Shown here piece by piece: positions 1 through 8,726 of a stretch of DNA of 64,000 bases. Origin of the DNA: Pyrinomonadaceae bacterium (GTDB lineage: Bacteria > Acidobacteriota > Blastocatellia > Pyrinomonadales > Pyrinomonadaceae). Below the pieces are notes generated by a model. That model was not told the origin of the DNA, ran no database searches, and saw nothing but the letters and a program-made list of their open reading frames with translations. Every line of letters begins with the position of its first letter. The stretch's first letter is position 1. The stretch lies in NCBI GenBank assembly GCA_028284415.1, contig JANQRU010000001.1, forward strand, positions 620,001-684,000. Direction: 5' to 3'. A program made the translations under genes and the position numbers.

Positions 1-2
1 AT

Positions 3-674
3 TTAAGCGATAAACCGAAAGCTGTTTCTGACTATGAAATGGACAAACTCGCCGATGATGTGACTGGATTAATTCGACATTTTGGACGCGAAAAAGCCTT
101 TGTAATTGGACATGATTGGGGAGCTGCGGTTGCTTGGGCTGTTGCCACCAAATATCCGGAATATGTTAAAAAATTGGTTACAATGCAAGTTCCACATCCC
201 GCAGCTTGGAAGAAAAATCAGTCTTTGAAACAACTTTTATCCAGCTGGTATATGTTCTTTTTTCAACTCCCGAATATTCCCGAGTGGCTTTTGAGCAGAA
301 ATGATTACAAAGGCTTGGCAATCGGGCTAAAAACCTCAACGGCAAAAAAAGATGTATTTACAAAAGAAGAAATTGTCGAATATAAAAAGGCTTGGAGCGA
401 GCCGTATGCACTTACTGCATCAATAAACTATTATCGTGCAAATATTATGAAAAGGATGTTCGGCAAACAACCAAAAGTAGAAAAGATTAAAGTTCCGACA
501 CTTTTTATATATGGTGAACAAGATAATGCGATCATACCTCAGACTGTAGAAGGGACTGGAGATTTTGTTGACTCAGATTATGAAGAGCTTCGCATTCCCG
601 AAAGTGCTCATTGGGTTCAGCAAGAAGCTTCTGAGAAAGTGACTGATGCCTTGAGAACATTTTTAGAAAAATAA
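3..674 (+). CDS. Alpha/beta hydrolase, epoxide hydrolase-like (5' partial)
   Basis: The reading frame is open from the window edge, so the gene begins upstream; the ATG at 39 is internal because the codons before it (LSDKPKAVSDYE) continue a typical hydrolase sequence. The nucleophile elbow is GHDWGA, with Asp rather than Ser, as in soluble epoxide hydrolases and haloalkane dehalogenases. The acid loop FIYGEQDNAI and the catalytic His in ESAHWVQQE lie near the C-terminus, with a helical cap between. It probably opens epoxides by way of an Asp-ester intermediate in the cytoplasm; the substrate is unknown. The stop overlaps the next start (TAATG), so it is co-translated with the crotonase gene downstream. 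Dehalogenase activity cannot be excluded. Confidence 0.85.
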   Translation, partial: LSDKPKAVSDYEMDKLADDVTGLIRHFGREKAFVIGHDWGAAVAWAVATKYPEYVKKLVTMQVPHPAAWKKNQSLKQLLSSWYMFFFQLPNIPEWLLSRNDYKGLAIGLKTSTAKKDVFTKEEIVEYKKAWSEPYALTASINYYRANIMKRMFGKQPKVEKIKVPTLFIYGEQDNAIIPQTVEGTGDFVDSDYEELRIPESAHWVQQEASEKVTDALRTFLEK

Positions 675-1429
675 TGACCGAACTTATTCAAAAAACAGAA
701 AATTCAATTTTAACCTTATCGCTTAACCGCCCCGAAAAGCGTAATGCTCTTAATGACGCTCTCATAAATTCGCTTAAAAATGCATTAATAGACGCCAATA
801 AAGACAATGATCTCAGAGCAATAATTATAAAAGGTGAGGGAAAAGATTTTTGCTCGGGTGCTGACCTTTCTGCTTTACAAAAAATATCCGAAAGTGATGT
901 TTTGGAAAATTTGGAAGACGCCGAAAGATTGATGGAACTTTTTGTTTTGATGCGGAAGGTAAAAATTCCTATCATCGGCGCAGTACACGGACGGGCTTTA
1001 GCCGGTGGATGTGGTCTGGCAACTGCTTGTGATATTGTTCTTGCTTCAAAATCGGCACAATTTGGTTATCCCGAAGTTAAAATCGGCTTTGTACCTGCAA
1101 TGGTCATGGCAATTTTGCGTAGAAATTTATCAGAAAAAAAATCTTTTGAATTAATTACACAAGGGTTTAATTTTGACGCTTCAGAAGCAAAAGAAATGAG
1201 GTTAATCAACCAAATGTTTGATGATGATAATTTTGAAGATGAAGTTTCAGATTATGTTTCCGTTTACCAAAAAGTAAGCCGTTCCGCTGTTGTGTTGTCT
1301 AAAAAACTTCTCTACCAAATGGATGGAATGACATTTGACACAGCTATTGAAGTTGGAGCTGAAGTAAATACAATTGCCAGATTAACTGAAGATTGCCAAA
1401 AAGGAATATCAAAGTTTCTGAATAAATAA
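674..1429 (+). CDS. Enoyl-CoA hydratase/isomerase family protein
   Basis: A 251-residue crotonase-fold protein of normal family length. The first oxyanion-hole segment reads CSGADLSAL and the second is in GRALAGGCGLATACDIVLAS, followed by a Glu in FGYPEVKIGFVP at the usual catalytic position. It resembles the methylglutaconyl-CoA hydratase branch, which would fit leucine or isovalerate breakdown together with the acyl-CoA carboxylase beta subunit at 3.8-5.4 kb, but that substrate is inference. The start overlaps the stop of the upstream hydrolase by one base. The gene ends 5 bp before the stop of the converging methyltransferase gene. Confidence 0.88.
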   Translation: MTELIQKTENSILTLSLNRPEKRNALNDALINSLKNALIDANKDNDLRAIIIKGEGKDFCSGADLSALQKISESDVLENLEDAERLMELFVLMRKVKIPIIGAVHGRALAGGCGLATACDIVLASKSAQFGYPEVKIGFVPAMVMAILRRNLSEKKSFELITQGFNFDASEAKEMRLINQMFDDDNFEDEVSDYVSVYQKVSRSAVVLSKKLLYQMDGMTFDTAIEVGAEVNTIARLTEDCQKGISKFLNK

Positions 1430-1434
1430 ATTCT

Positions 1435-2154
1435 TTATTTTTTATCCAATTTGAATATCAACAAATAATCCATATTTCCCGCTTTTACAAAATCGTGTTG
1501 CTCTTTTAGAGTAAACCCTGCTCTTTTTGCTTCTGCTACAACTTTTTCCGAATCTATTCCGTGGTCGTCACCATCGCCATTGCGATCAATTATTCCTACT
1601 AAAGCTTCTTTTTTTAGCGATTTGCGAAGGTTTTTCATGAAAATGATTGGTTCTGATATTTCATGATACGTATTCAAGATTAAAACTGAATCAATTGATT
1701 TTTTGGGAAGCATCGGATCATCTTCTTTATTGACTATAGTTTTTATATTCTTGAACCCATCTTTTTTTGCACGAGCAGCAATGTAAGTTGCTGATTCTTC
1801 ATTTATGTCAACAGCATAGACAGTTCCTTTTTCACCTACTCTTTTTGCCGCAATTACCGTAAACCATCCGCCTCCGGCACCAATGTCCGCAACCTTTTTA
1901 CCTTCAGCGATACTCAATAGATCCATTACTCTCTGGATTTGTAGCCTTTCAGCTCTCCTTTCTCTATCAAATCTGGCAAGATCGCCTTTGTATGGATTAC
2001 TCGTCGGACGATCAATTTTGTCATTTGGAGTAGGAGTCGGGGTTGTAGAGCTTTGAGGAAGTTGCTGAGCGTGGTAATTAGAAAAAGCAAATAACGCAAA
2101 AACTACCAAAAGCACAAGCTTAAAGACTATCCATCCAATAATATATTTCTTCAT
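1435..2154 (-). CDS. Membrane-anchored class I SAM-dependent methyltransferase
   Basis: I place the start at the ATG at 2154 rather than the TTG at 2169: a GGAG lies nine bases before it, and the protein then begins directly with a hydrophobic anchor (MKKYIIGWIVFKLVLLVVF). A Pro/Thr-rich linker (SSTTPTPTPNDK) follows, then a Rossmann methyltransferase domain with motif I VADIGAGGGWFTVIAA and the acidic ribose-binding residue in VYAVDINEE. The domain is probably periplasmic or membrane-associated, and the substrate cannot be read from sequence. It follows the short crotonase gene by four bases, so the two form an operon. Confidence 0.8.
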   Translation of the reverse strand: MKKYIIGWIVFKLVLLVVFALFAFSNYHAQQLPQSSTTPTPTPNDKIDRPTSNPYKGDLARFDRERRAERLQIQRVMDLLSIAEGKKVADIGAGGGWFTVIAAKRVGEKGTVYAVDINEESATYIAARAKKDGFKNIKTIVNKEDDPMLPKKSIDSVLILNTYHEISEPIIFMKNLRKSLKKEALVGIIDRNGDGDDHGIDSEKVVAEAKRAGFTLKEQHDFVKAGNMDYLLIFKLDKK

Positions 2155-2158
2155 TTCT

Positions 2159-2749
2159 TTATTCTCCAAATTCCTCTATTGCTTTTGCAAGTGGATCATT
2201 GCAAATTTCATCAACTAGCCCGATTCTTAAAGCTTCGTCTGCATTTATTTTTTTTGCGGTTAAAAAGATTTCAATTGCATTTTTCTTTCCAACCAGACGA
2301 GGCAAAATTTGTGTTCCACTCCAACCTGTTATGATTCCGAGTTTTGCTCCCGGGTGTGCAAAAACAGATCTAGGTGAAGCAAACCGTAAATTACAAGATA
2401 AAGCTAAATCTAAAGCTCCTCCCATACAAAATCCATCAATAGCTGCAATAGTTTGTTTCTCAGAACTGTAAATAGTTTGCATCAAATTTTGTCCGCGAAT
2501 ACCAAATTCAACTGCCGTTTTTTCGTTCAAACTTGCAACTTCATTCAAATTCGCACCAGCCGCAAATGTATTTCCCGAACCAGTAAAAATAATTGTCTCA
2601 ATGTCTTTATCCGAATTTAGTTGCCCAAATGTTTCATTTAGAATTTTAAGAGTATTGATTGAAAGAGGATTTTTCATTTCGGGGTGCACAAACTTTATTA
2701 TTACTAAACTTTGTAAAAATTCAGTTTCAATCGGTTTTATTTTGGACAT
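2159..2749 (-). CDS. Short enoyl-CoA hydratase/isomerase family protein
   Basis: A crotonase-fold protein of only 196 residues; relatives usually have 250-260. The core is present: oxyanion-hole segments AAGANLNEV and DGFCMGGALDLALSCNLRFA, then FAHPGAKLGIITGWSGTQILPRLVG. The protein stops at KAIEEFGE, where family members continue with the C-terminal helices used for trimer packing and active-site closure. No continuation is evident because the methyltransferase gene starts just after the stop. It could be a naturally short isomerase or a truncated one with altered assembly. It is divergent from the pyrophosphatase gene, with 77 bp between. Confidence 0.78.
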   Translation of the reverse strand: MSKIKPIETEFLQSLVIIKFVHPEMKNPLSINTLKILNETFGQLNSDKDIETIIFTGSGNTFAAGANLNEVASLNEKTAVEFGIRGQNLMQTIYSSEKQTIAAIDGFCMGGALDLALSCNLRFASPRSVFAHPGAKLGIITGWSGTQILPRLVGKKNAIEIFLTAKKINADEALRIGLVDEICNDPLAKAIEEFGE

Positions 2750-2826
2750 TGTGCTTTGTTTTGACTCAAACGCTTTGTTAAATTACTTACTTTGATATTG
2801 AAATAAGAATTATTAGCAATTATTTT

Positions 2827-3450
2827 ATGAATTACAAATACAAAGCACACCCTTGGCATGGAATTTCTTACGGGGAAAATTGCCCCGAAGAAGTTACTGT
2901 TTTTTTGGAAATCGTTCCAAGAGATACAGTTAAATACGAAATTGAAAAAGAATCTGGTTTCTTACAAATTGACCGTCCACAACAATATTCCAATGTTTAT
3001 CCTGCAAATTATGGTTTTATTCCGCAAACATATTGTGGTGAAAGAGTTGCAGATTTAGCTAGAGAAAAATCAAACAAAACAATCAAGACAGGCGATGGAG
3101 ACCCGCTTGATATTTTGGTAATTTCTGAACATCACATACCGCGTGGCGATATCTTATTAAAAGCCAAACCTATTGGGGGATTTTGTTTAATTGATGATGG
3201 TGAAGCTGATGACAAAATTATTGCAACTCTTTTAGGTGATAAAGTTTTCGGACAATACCAAGAAGTAAAGCAATTGCCAAAAGGAATCTTGCAACGTATG
3301 AAACATTACTTTTTAACTTATAAAAATTTACCGAATGAGCCTCAAAAATGTGAAATTGCGTATAGTTATGGACGAGACCAATCTTTTGAAGTGATAAAAA
3401 CTTCAATTGAAGATTATGAGGAATTTATAAAAACTAAAATGAATGATTAA
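2827..3450 (+). CDS. ppa: Inorganic pyrophosphatase (family I)
   Basis: A 207-residue soluble pyrophosphatase that hydrolyses PPi to two phosphates and so pulls biosynthetic reactions forward. The family I signature DGDPLDILV is present, with the Asp residues that bind Mg. YPANYGFIPQTYCG carries the conserved Tyr and Phe of the N-terminal sheet, and the late KHYFLTYKN contains conserved basic and Tyr residues. It lies alone between the divergent crotonase gene and the converging cupin gene, whose stop codon overlaps its own by four bases. It is slightly longer than E. coli Ppa (175 residues), with an N-terminal extension. Confidence 0.92.
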   Translation: MNYKYKAHPWHGISYGENCPEEVTVFLEIVPRDTVKYEIEKESGFLQIDRPQQYSNVYPANYGFIPQTYCGERVADLAREKSNKTIKTGDGDPLDILVISEHHIPRGDILLKAKPIGGFCLIDDGEADDKIIATLLGDKVFGQYQEVKQLPKGILQRMKHYFLTYKNLPNEPQKCEIAYSYGRDQSFEVIKTSIEDYEEFIKTKMND

Positions 3451-3764
3451 AAGAAAACTGCCCAGGTTGCAAAATCATCACTAAAATTTTCAAAGTGATG
3501 TTGAGTTAAAGCAGGAACAAAAAAAGAATCTCCGACCTTGCATTTATGTCTTTCGTCTCCAATTATTAATTCACCGCTTCCTTTAACAATAAAATAAAAC
3601 TCATCTTCTTCATGATAAGTCTGAAAATCCTTGTTTTGAGGTGCAAAAAAAGTTAGTTTCACCCCCTTTTTTTCAAAAGGCTCAATGTCCCAGACACCTT
3701 CTTTCCATTTATTCGTAGGAGGAAGTGGCAACATTGCTGACATTTCTTCACTTGTAAATTTCAT
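3447..3764 (-). CDS. Small cupin-domain protein
   Basis: A 105-residue single-domain cupin. The first metal-binding motif region reads YHEEDEFYFIVKGSGELIIGDE and the second GDSFFVPALTQHHFENFSDDFA, so the usual His/Glu ligands appear to be present. Such proteins are small-molecule-binding or isomerase-type enzymes; no substrate can be assigned. It is the last gene of the run read leftward from about 8.7 kb and follows the carboxylase gene by five bases, which suggests co-transcription. Confidence 0.82.
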   Translation of the reverse strand: MKFTSEEMSAMLPLPPTNKWKEGVWDIEPFEKKGVKLTFFAPQNKDFQTYHEEDEFYFIVKGSGELIIGDERHKCKVGDSFFVPALTQHHFENFSDDFATWAVFF

Positions 3765-3769
3765 AAGTC

Positions 3770-5392
3770 TTAGTGTAAGTTCTCAGGCAAAACAAATGCC
3801 CCTAAATGTGGTTTATCTGTGTTTAGAGTAGTTTTCAATGTAAGTTCCAATGAATCTCGTAAATTCTCTGGAATTACAATCGCGTCCACAAAACCTCTCG
3901 CCGCTGCATATTTCGCATCAAGTTCTTTTTCATATGTCTGGCGAACGGCTTCCATTTCTTGAAACATATTTTCATCGGGTTCTGTGCCTTCTTTTTTCAT
4001 ACGATCGAGCATCGTTCCAAAAATTGCTTGCACAGCAGAATCGCCTTCCATCACTGCCATACGCCCGGTTGGCAAGGACAAAATGAAATCAGGATCAAAC
4101 CCCTGTCCAGCCATCGCATAATATCCCGCTCCTGATGCGTGATTTATCGTCAAAACTAATTTCGGAACGGTTGCCGTCGCCATCGCTTCAACAAATCTTG
4201 CACCCGCACGAATGATTCCCGAATGCTCTGCATCCGCACCAACCATAAAACCCGAAACATCTTGAACAAACAAAATCGGTGTGCCATGACGATTACAATT
4301 CTCAATAAAATAAGCGGTCTTTTCAGCCGATTCGGTATAGACAATTCCACCGAACTTCGGAGGTTTTCCTTTTCGTGTGACCATTCCGCGATGATTAGCA
4401 ATGATTCCGCAATGAATTCCCCGAATTCTTGCTGTTCCGCAAATCATTTCTTTGGCATAATCGGCTTGGAATTCATCCAAGTCACCATCGTCAATGATAC
4501 ATTTCAAAACCTCACGCATATCATAGGGCTGACGATGATCTATCGGTAAGATTTCGTATAATTTTTCTGGCTTATTTGTAGGCTTTTTTGCTTCGTTTAT
4601 TGTAACTCTTGATCCAAATTTGTTTGGCAATTCGGAAACAAGTTCACGGATTTTATCAATACATTCTTCTTCAGTTTTGGTTCGATAATGAGCTACGCCT
4701 GAAGTTTCATTGTGAGTTAAAGCACCACCGAGCGTTTCATTATCAATAGTTTGCCCTGTCGCACCTTTAACAAGATTTGCTCCACCAAGCCCCATAAAAG
4801 AAGTGCCTTCAACCATCAAGATCACATCCGAAAGTGCCGGAAGATAAGCACCGCCCGCAACACACATTCCCATCACGGCGGCAATCTGCGGAGTTTTCAA
4901 ATAACGCCGCATTATCGAGTTATAATAAAAAATCCTCGCCGCTCCATATTGTCCCGGGAAAACGCCACCTTGATACGGTAAATTAACTCCTGCTGAATCA
5001 ACCAAATAAATAATCGGCACATCATTCCGCATAGCGACTTCCTGTGCACGCAAAATTTTCTTGATCGTTTCAGGATACCAAGCACCCGCTTTAATCGTTG
5101 CATCATTCGCTACGACAACGCATTCCCGCCCATGAATTTTCCCAATCGAAGTGACAACCGCCGCTGCCGGAGCTTTGCCGTCATACTCATCATAAGCCAC
5201 CAACAAACCGATTTCCTGCGAAAAAGAATCATTATCAAACAACAACTCTATCCTCTCACGAGCCGTCAATTTGCCCTTCGCGTGAGTCCGCTCAATCTTA
5301 GCTTCACCGCCACCAAGCTCAAGTTTGTCTTTCAGACGCAAATATTCGTCGGTTAATTCTTTCAATCTTGTTTTGTTTTCGCCTACTTCCAT
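3770..5392 (-). CDS. Acyl-CoA carboxylase, beta (carboxyltransferase) subunit
   Basis: A 540-residue biotin-dependent carboxyltransferase subunit, full length for the propionyl-/methylcrotonyl-CoA carboxylase beta family. It begins with the usual KLTARERIELLFD motif. The N-terminal crotonase-like half has VDSAGVNLPYQGGVFPGQYG and GMCVAGGAYLPALSDV; the C-terminal half has FVQDVSGFMVG and INHASGAGYYAMAG, which form the acyl-CoA and biotin oxyanion holes. The LPYQ...VFPG pattern is closer to methylcrotonyl-CoA carboxylase than to the propionyl enzyme. The alpha (biotin carboxylase) subunit is not in the window. Its start shares one base with the stop of the upstream ptuB gene. Confidence 0.9.
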   Translation of the reverse strand: MEVGENKTRLKELTDEYLRLKDKLELGGGEAKIERTHAKGKLTARERIELLFDNDSFSQEIGLLVAYDEYDGKAPAAAVVTSIGKIHGRECVVVANDATIKAGAWYPETIKKILRAQEVAMRNDVPIIYLVDSAGVNLPYQGGVFPGQYGAARIFYYNSIMRRYLKTPQIAAVMGMCVAGGAYLPALSDVILMVEGTSFMGLGGANLVKGATGQTIDNETLGGALTHNETSGVAHYRTKTEEECIDKIRELVSELPNKFGSRVTINEAKKPTNKPEKLYEILPIDHRQPYDMREVLKCIIDDGDLDEFQADYAKEMICGTARIRGIHCGIIANHRGMVTRKGKPPKFGGIVYTESAEKTAYFIENCNRHGTPILFVQDVSGFMVGADAEHSGIIRAGARFVEAMATATVPKLVLTINHASGAGYYAMAGQGFDPDFILSLPTGRMAVMEGDSAVQAIFGTMLDRMKKEGTEPDENMFQEMEAVRQTYEKELDAKYAAARGFVDAIVIPENLRDSLELTLKTTLNTDKPHLGAFVLPENLH

Positions 5393-5961
5393 TATCGTAA
5401 AATGAATCTGTATGAATAATTATTTATAATAGGTTTTGTCGCATCTAGAAATTTTTCACGTTCTTTTATTCTTTCATCTGGTCTTCCCCACTTATTAAGT
5501 CCATATAAATCAATTGTAATTTTAGCCCTTTCTTGGTCATTTAAATCTCTTGCAGGATTAGGTTTTATTATTCCTTTTGAATAGCTGTAAATAAAGTAAT
5601 GCCGAAACTTATAGTTAACCTGGTCTGGCTTCAATAGTCTTCTATCAAACTTATCACCTTTTTTTTGACAAGCAGAGCAACAATAAAATAAATTCCCCCA
5701 ATAATATGACAAAAGAGGAAATTTCTTTTTTGGTCGAAAGTGTTCGATTGTCGCACCTGATGCTTTAAGCGGTTGAATATCACAAAATGAACAATGATTT
5801 GCTGTCATCAAAAATAATGCCTCATCAATTTCATCTCGCCGACTGTGCCAGTGAAAAGAATATTTTGAATTTTTTCGTAATTTCTTTTTATATTCTTTTC
5901 CCCACTTTTTGTAATTCTCTTTCAAACAATTTGGAGTATTTGTCCTTGAAGTTTCAATCAT
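5392..5961 (-). CDS. ptuB: PtuB-like HNH endonuclease (Septu type I)
   Basis: A 189-residue HNH nuclease of the TIGR02646/PtuB type. Zinc cysteines are visible as CSFC (57-60) and CSAC (95-98), with the catalytic stretch IEHFRPK (His74) and the conserved WGNL (88-91) between them. In Septu systems PtuB is the effector nuclease held by the PtuA ATPase and cuts nucleic acid during phage infection. The start overlaps the ptuA stop (ATGA), as usual for this pair, and its stop shares one base with the carboxylase start, so the defence genes are coupled to a metabolic gene. The function is by family; activity is not shown. Confidence 0.83.
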   Translation of the reverse strand: MIETSRTNTPNCLKENYKKWGKEYKKKLRKNSKYSFHWHSRRDEIDEALFLMTANHCSFCDIQPLKASGATIEHFRPKKKFPLLSYYWGNLFYCCSACQKKGDKFDRRLLKPDQVNYKFRHYFIYSYSKGIIKPNPARDLNDQERAKITIDLYGLNKWGRPDERIKEREKFLDATKPIINNYSYRFILR

Positions 5962-7334
5962 ATTGAGAATTTTTTGCCCTTAATTTCGCTTAATTGTTGA
6001 AGTTCACCTTTCACTATGTTTTTAACTTGGTCGCTTGGTTCTTTTGCCAAATGGCTCGCGATTTTCAAAAACTCTTTTTCATGTTCTTCATTATTTCCAT
6101 TTGAAAGAAGTTTGTCTCTTAATTCCTCGAGTCTGTCTAATTTATCTTGAACATCTTTTCCAAATAATCCATAAATATCAAAAACTTCACGCAATACTTG
6201 TGTTACGCTTTCACTATTTTCTGTTTTTTTGACTTCAGCAACTTTCGCCTTGCCATCTTTAAGTTCCAATTTATAAACCCAAGCATCATCAACCGAATTA
6301 ACCACAAACGGTGAATGTGTAGAAAGAAAAATTTGTGAATTCTTAAACAACTTTTGAACAACAGGTAAAACTTTCCTCTGCCAAGCAGGATGAAGATGTA
6401 CTTCGATTTCATCAAGAAACAAGATCAAATTCTTTTCAGTTATCGGCAAATCATCTTCCCATTTCAACAAATCAACTCTACCAAGTAAATCTGCAATCCA
6501 ACTTATTAAAGAACGTAAGCCATCAGGTAAAACATCAAAATCCAATTCTTCACCATCAACTTTTAGTCTAAGTTCATTTGGTGAACGCTTAAGAACAAAT
6601 TTTATTTCTTTATCTGTAACATTTTTAATAAAAGTTTCAATTGCATCAATTATAGCTTCATACCTTTTTGATTCTTCTACACTTCCGTCATCTCTTGCTA
6701 AAGCTCGATTCGAGATATTATTCGTAACCAATTGATTTATTGTGATTTCGCCCTCTTTACGATAATCCTTTATGAATTCAAGTGATTGTGAAAGCGGATT
6801 AAAATCCTTAGGCATATAGTTTGCTTGAACTGTTTCACTTTCAATTTGGCGATAACCAGAAAATGCAAAAACAGCAAAACTTAATCCACTTTGTAAAATC
6901 TGTCCTAAATTGTTACCCGAATTAACATGTTTCCTGTATCCTTGCAAACCCTTTAAGTAAAGTTCATCAACTACAGATTTAGGGCTTTGGTATGGGTTTA
7001 ATTTAGAATGAAAACTGCCAATTCGAAAAAACAATGAAGTTTTAGTCTTATCTCGAAAAACTACTGTTATTTTATTTGTAAGTTGCGTAATCTCTTGGAA
7101 CTTAACACTAACAAACCTTTTTCTTAATAAATTTGGGATTTTGGTGTAATCAACATTTTCTTCTAAATCAATAAAAGCACTAGTTAGTCCTAAAAGAATA
7201 GATGTTTTACCAGTTCCATTTTCACCTGTAAAAATATGAATTTCAGCTTTGTCTTTATCTGGACATGGCTGAAATTCGATGGATTCATCATCGAAAACTC
7301 CAATATTTTTTAGATGCAGTTTTCTGATTTTCAT
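5958..7334 (-). CDS. ptuA: PtuA-like AAA/SMC-type ATPase (Septu type I)
   Basis: A 458-residue ATPase of the overcoming-lysogenization-defect/SMC-like class. Walker A is GENGTGKTS (37-45), the ABC-type signature region is LPDGLRSLI (about 265-273), Walker B is LILFLDEIE (about 303-311) and the H-loop is STHSPF (about 338). A helical middle region separates the nucleotide-binding halves. Known PtuA forms an oligomer that binds PtuB and senses nucleotide state. It starts one base after the stop of the upstream ATP-grasp gene. Retron or other OLD-type modules use similar ATPases, but no reverse transcriptase is present, and the HNH partner makes Septu the best call. Confidence 0.83.
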   Translation of the reverse strand: MKIRKLHLKNIGVFDDESIEFQPCPDKDKAEIHIFTGENGTGKTSILLGLTSAFIDLEENVDYTKIPNLLRKRFVSVKFQEITQLTNKITVVFRDKTKTSLFFRIGSFHSKLNPYQSPKSVVDELYLKGLQGYRKHVNSGNNLGQILQSGLSFAVFAFSGYRQIESETVQANYMPKDFNPLSQSLEFIKDYRKEGEITINQLVTNNISNRALARDDGSVEESKRYEAIIDAIETFIKNVTDKEIKFVLKRSPNELRLKVDGEELDFDVLPDGLRSLISWIADLLGRVDLLKWEDDLPITEKNLILFLDEIEVHLHPAWQRKVLPVVQKLFKNSQIFLSTHSPFVVNSVDDAWVYKLELKDGKAKVAEVKKTENSESVTQVLREVFDIYGLFGKDVQDKLDRLEELRDKLLSNGNNEEHEKEFLKIASHLAKEPSDQVKNIVKGELQQLSEIKGKKFSI

Positions 7335-7335
7335 T

Positions 7336-8688
7336 TTATTTGTCCTTCAAAATAAAAGTCGGAACCATTCCGCCGCCTGAAGTTACGTTTGCTAATTCTG
7401 TTATGGAAAGTCTTGTAAACGATGATTTTACCTTTCCATTGAATAGAAGCGGATCGAGATCAACCAATGATTCGGTCATATGAACTTTTCCGTCGTCATC
7501 TATGAATGGAAAAACTTCTTTGGCGGTTTTTACGCGTTCTTGAACGATATAATCTTCATTGGTCAGAGCGATCTTCATTGCCTCTTCCCACTCTTCTTCG
7601 CTTGAAACCCAACCGATGTATATGCCGTGTCCGCCATAGTCATCATTGGGCTTGAGAGCAAGTTTGTCACGATTAGCCCTGACCCATTCGACCAAATCAA
7701 TTTCTTCGCCGTAAAATTCAGTTTTTTCGTCTCGGAGCATACGAGTCCAGGGAACGTGTTTTTTGATGGCAGCTAATTCGTCTTCAGTAAAAAGATGTGC
7801 ATATTTTTTATTTGTTAAAACTGCAAAAATAGCTTTTTTGTGAACGAGTTTTGCTCTAAAACTATTTGCCACACAGACTGCACCTTCACGATAAGCATCA
7901 ACAAAAGCAGGATGCTCATCCATTATCGGCAGATATTCATTGACCAATAAACGCCGATACACCATATCAACCTCTTCCCCTTTTGCTTTCAATTTTCCAT
8001 TAGAAAATGCCAGTTCATCAGGTGAGCAAATGATTGAAGGAACACCGTTTTCCTCAAAATAATCTTTGCATAGCTCAAATTCTTTTTGAGTCGGTAAACC
8101 TTTTAAATCTACGATTGCAATGACGGGAGGCTTTTCTGGCTTTTGCCCTAAATATTCTTCATAACATTCCAGCAAAGTTTTGAGCAGATTCGCTCTCCCT
8201 TCAAGTCCTCTAACTTCAAACTTTTCAGTAAATTTTTTCATTATTGGAAGACTTAAGAATATGTCCCGTGACGAATCAGAGTATGCGATCCCAGCAGGGC
8301 TTTCGCCATTTAATTCAACATAAGAATAAGAATCTTCTGCAAAGAAAGAGTCAAGTCTGGATGTTGGACAAACCTGCTTATAGCCAGGATCAATTGCAAT
8401 TAGATCTTTCTCGATTTCGGTAACGCCGAGTTCGTTTAATAATTCATCTGATTCAACTGCTGCATCTTTAACCTTTTGTAATGTGTTAAAAATAGTTTCG
8501 CCAACTCTGACAACATTTTCCCAATCTGATTCCAGAACAAAATCAGGACGCAAATATGGGCAGAGTCTTCTACCGCCAAAAATTAATTTAGCTTCTTCCA
8601 AACCGTCTTGTAATGCTTGCAAAGACGCTTGTTTCAACTCTTCGTCTTCTAATAATTGATGATAATAATCAACCGCTTCCTTAAACAC
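7336..8688 (-). CDS. Circularly permuted ATP-grasp / glutathionylspermidine synthase-like protein
   Basis: A 450-residue protein with a GTG start preceded by a GAGGG. The segment YVELNGESPAGIAYSDSSRDIFLSLP and the later LALKPNDDYGGHGIYIGW and DYIVQERVK are typical of the permuted ATP-grasp fold shared by glutathionylspermidine synthase-like ligases and the circularly permuted type 2 group; NDDYGGHGIYIG is the ATP loop. It probably forms an amide or ester bond at the cost of ATP; the substrates are unknown. It heads the run into ptuA. Thiol or peptide ligation would be compatible with the bacillithiol-type reductase elsewhere in the window, but nothing links them directly. Confidence 0.7.
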   Translation of the reverse strand: MFKEAVDYYHQLLEDEELKQASLQALQDGLEEAKLIFGGRRLCPYLRPDFVLESDWENVVRVGETIFNTLQKVKDAAVESDELLNELGVTEIEKDLIAIDPGYKQVCPTSRLDSFFAEDSYSYVELNGESPAGIAYSDSSRDIFLSLPIMKKFTEKFEVRGLEGRANLLKTLLECYEEYLGQKPEKPPVIAIVDLKGLPTQKEFELCKDYFEENGVPSIICSPDELAFSNGKLKAKGEEVDMVYRRLLVNEYLPIMDEHPAFVDAYREGAVCVANSFRAKLVHKKAIFAVLTNKKYAHLFTEDELAAIKKHVPWTRMLRDEKTEFYGEEIDLVEWVRANRDKLALKPNDDYGGHGIYIGWVSSEEEWEEAMKIALTNEDYIVQERVKTAKEVFPFIDDDGKVHMTESLVDLDPLLFNGKVKSSFTRLSITELANVTSGGGMVPTFILKDK

Positions 8689-8726
8689 TCATTTCCCTCG
8701 AAATATTTATAGAATATGTAAATCTT

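Noticed and set aside
688..975. Antisense open frame opposite the crotonase gene
   Set aside because: It mirrors codon bias of the sense gene, has no family features and no ribosome-binding site; the same applies to the other frames opposite genes.
5392..7334. Retron or reverse-transcriptase defence unit
   Set aside because: No reverse transcriptase or msr/msd-like structure was seen; the HNH partner and ATGA overlap fit Septu.
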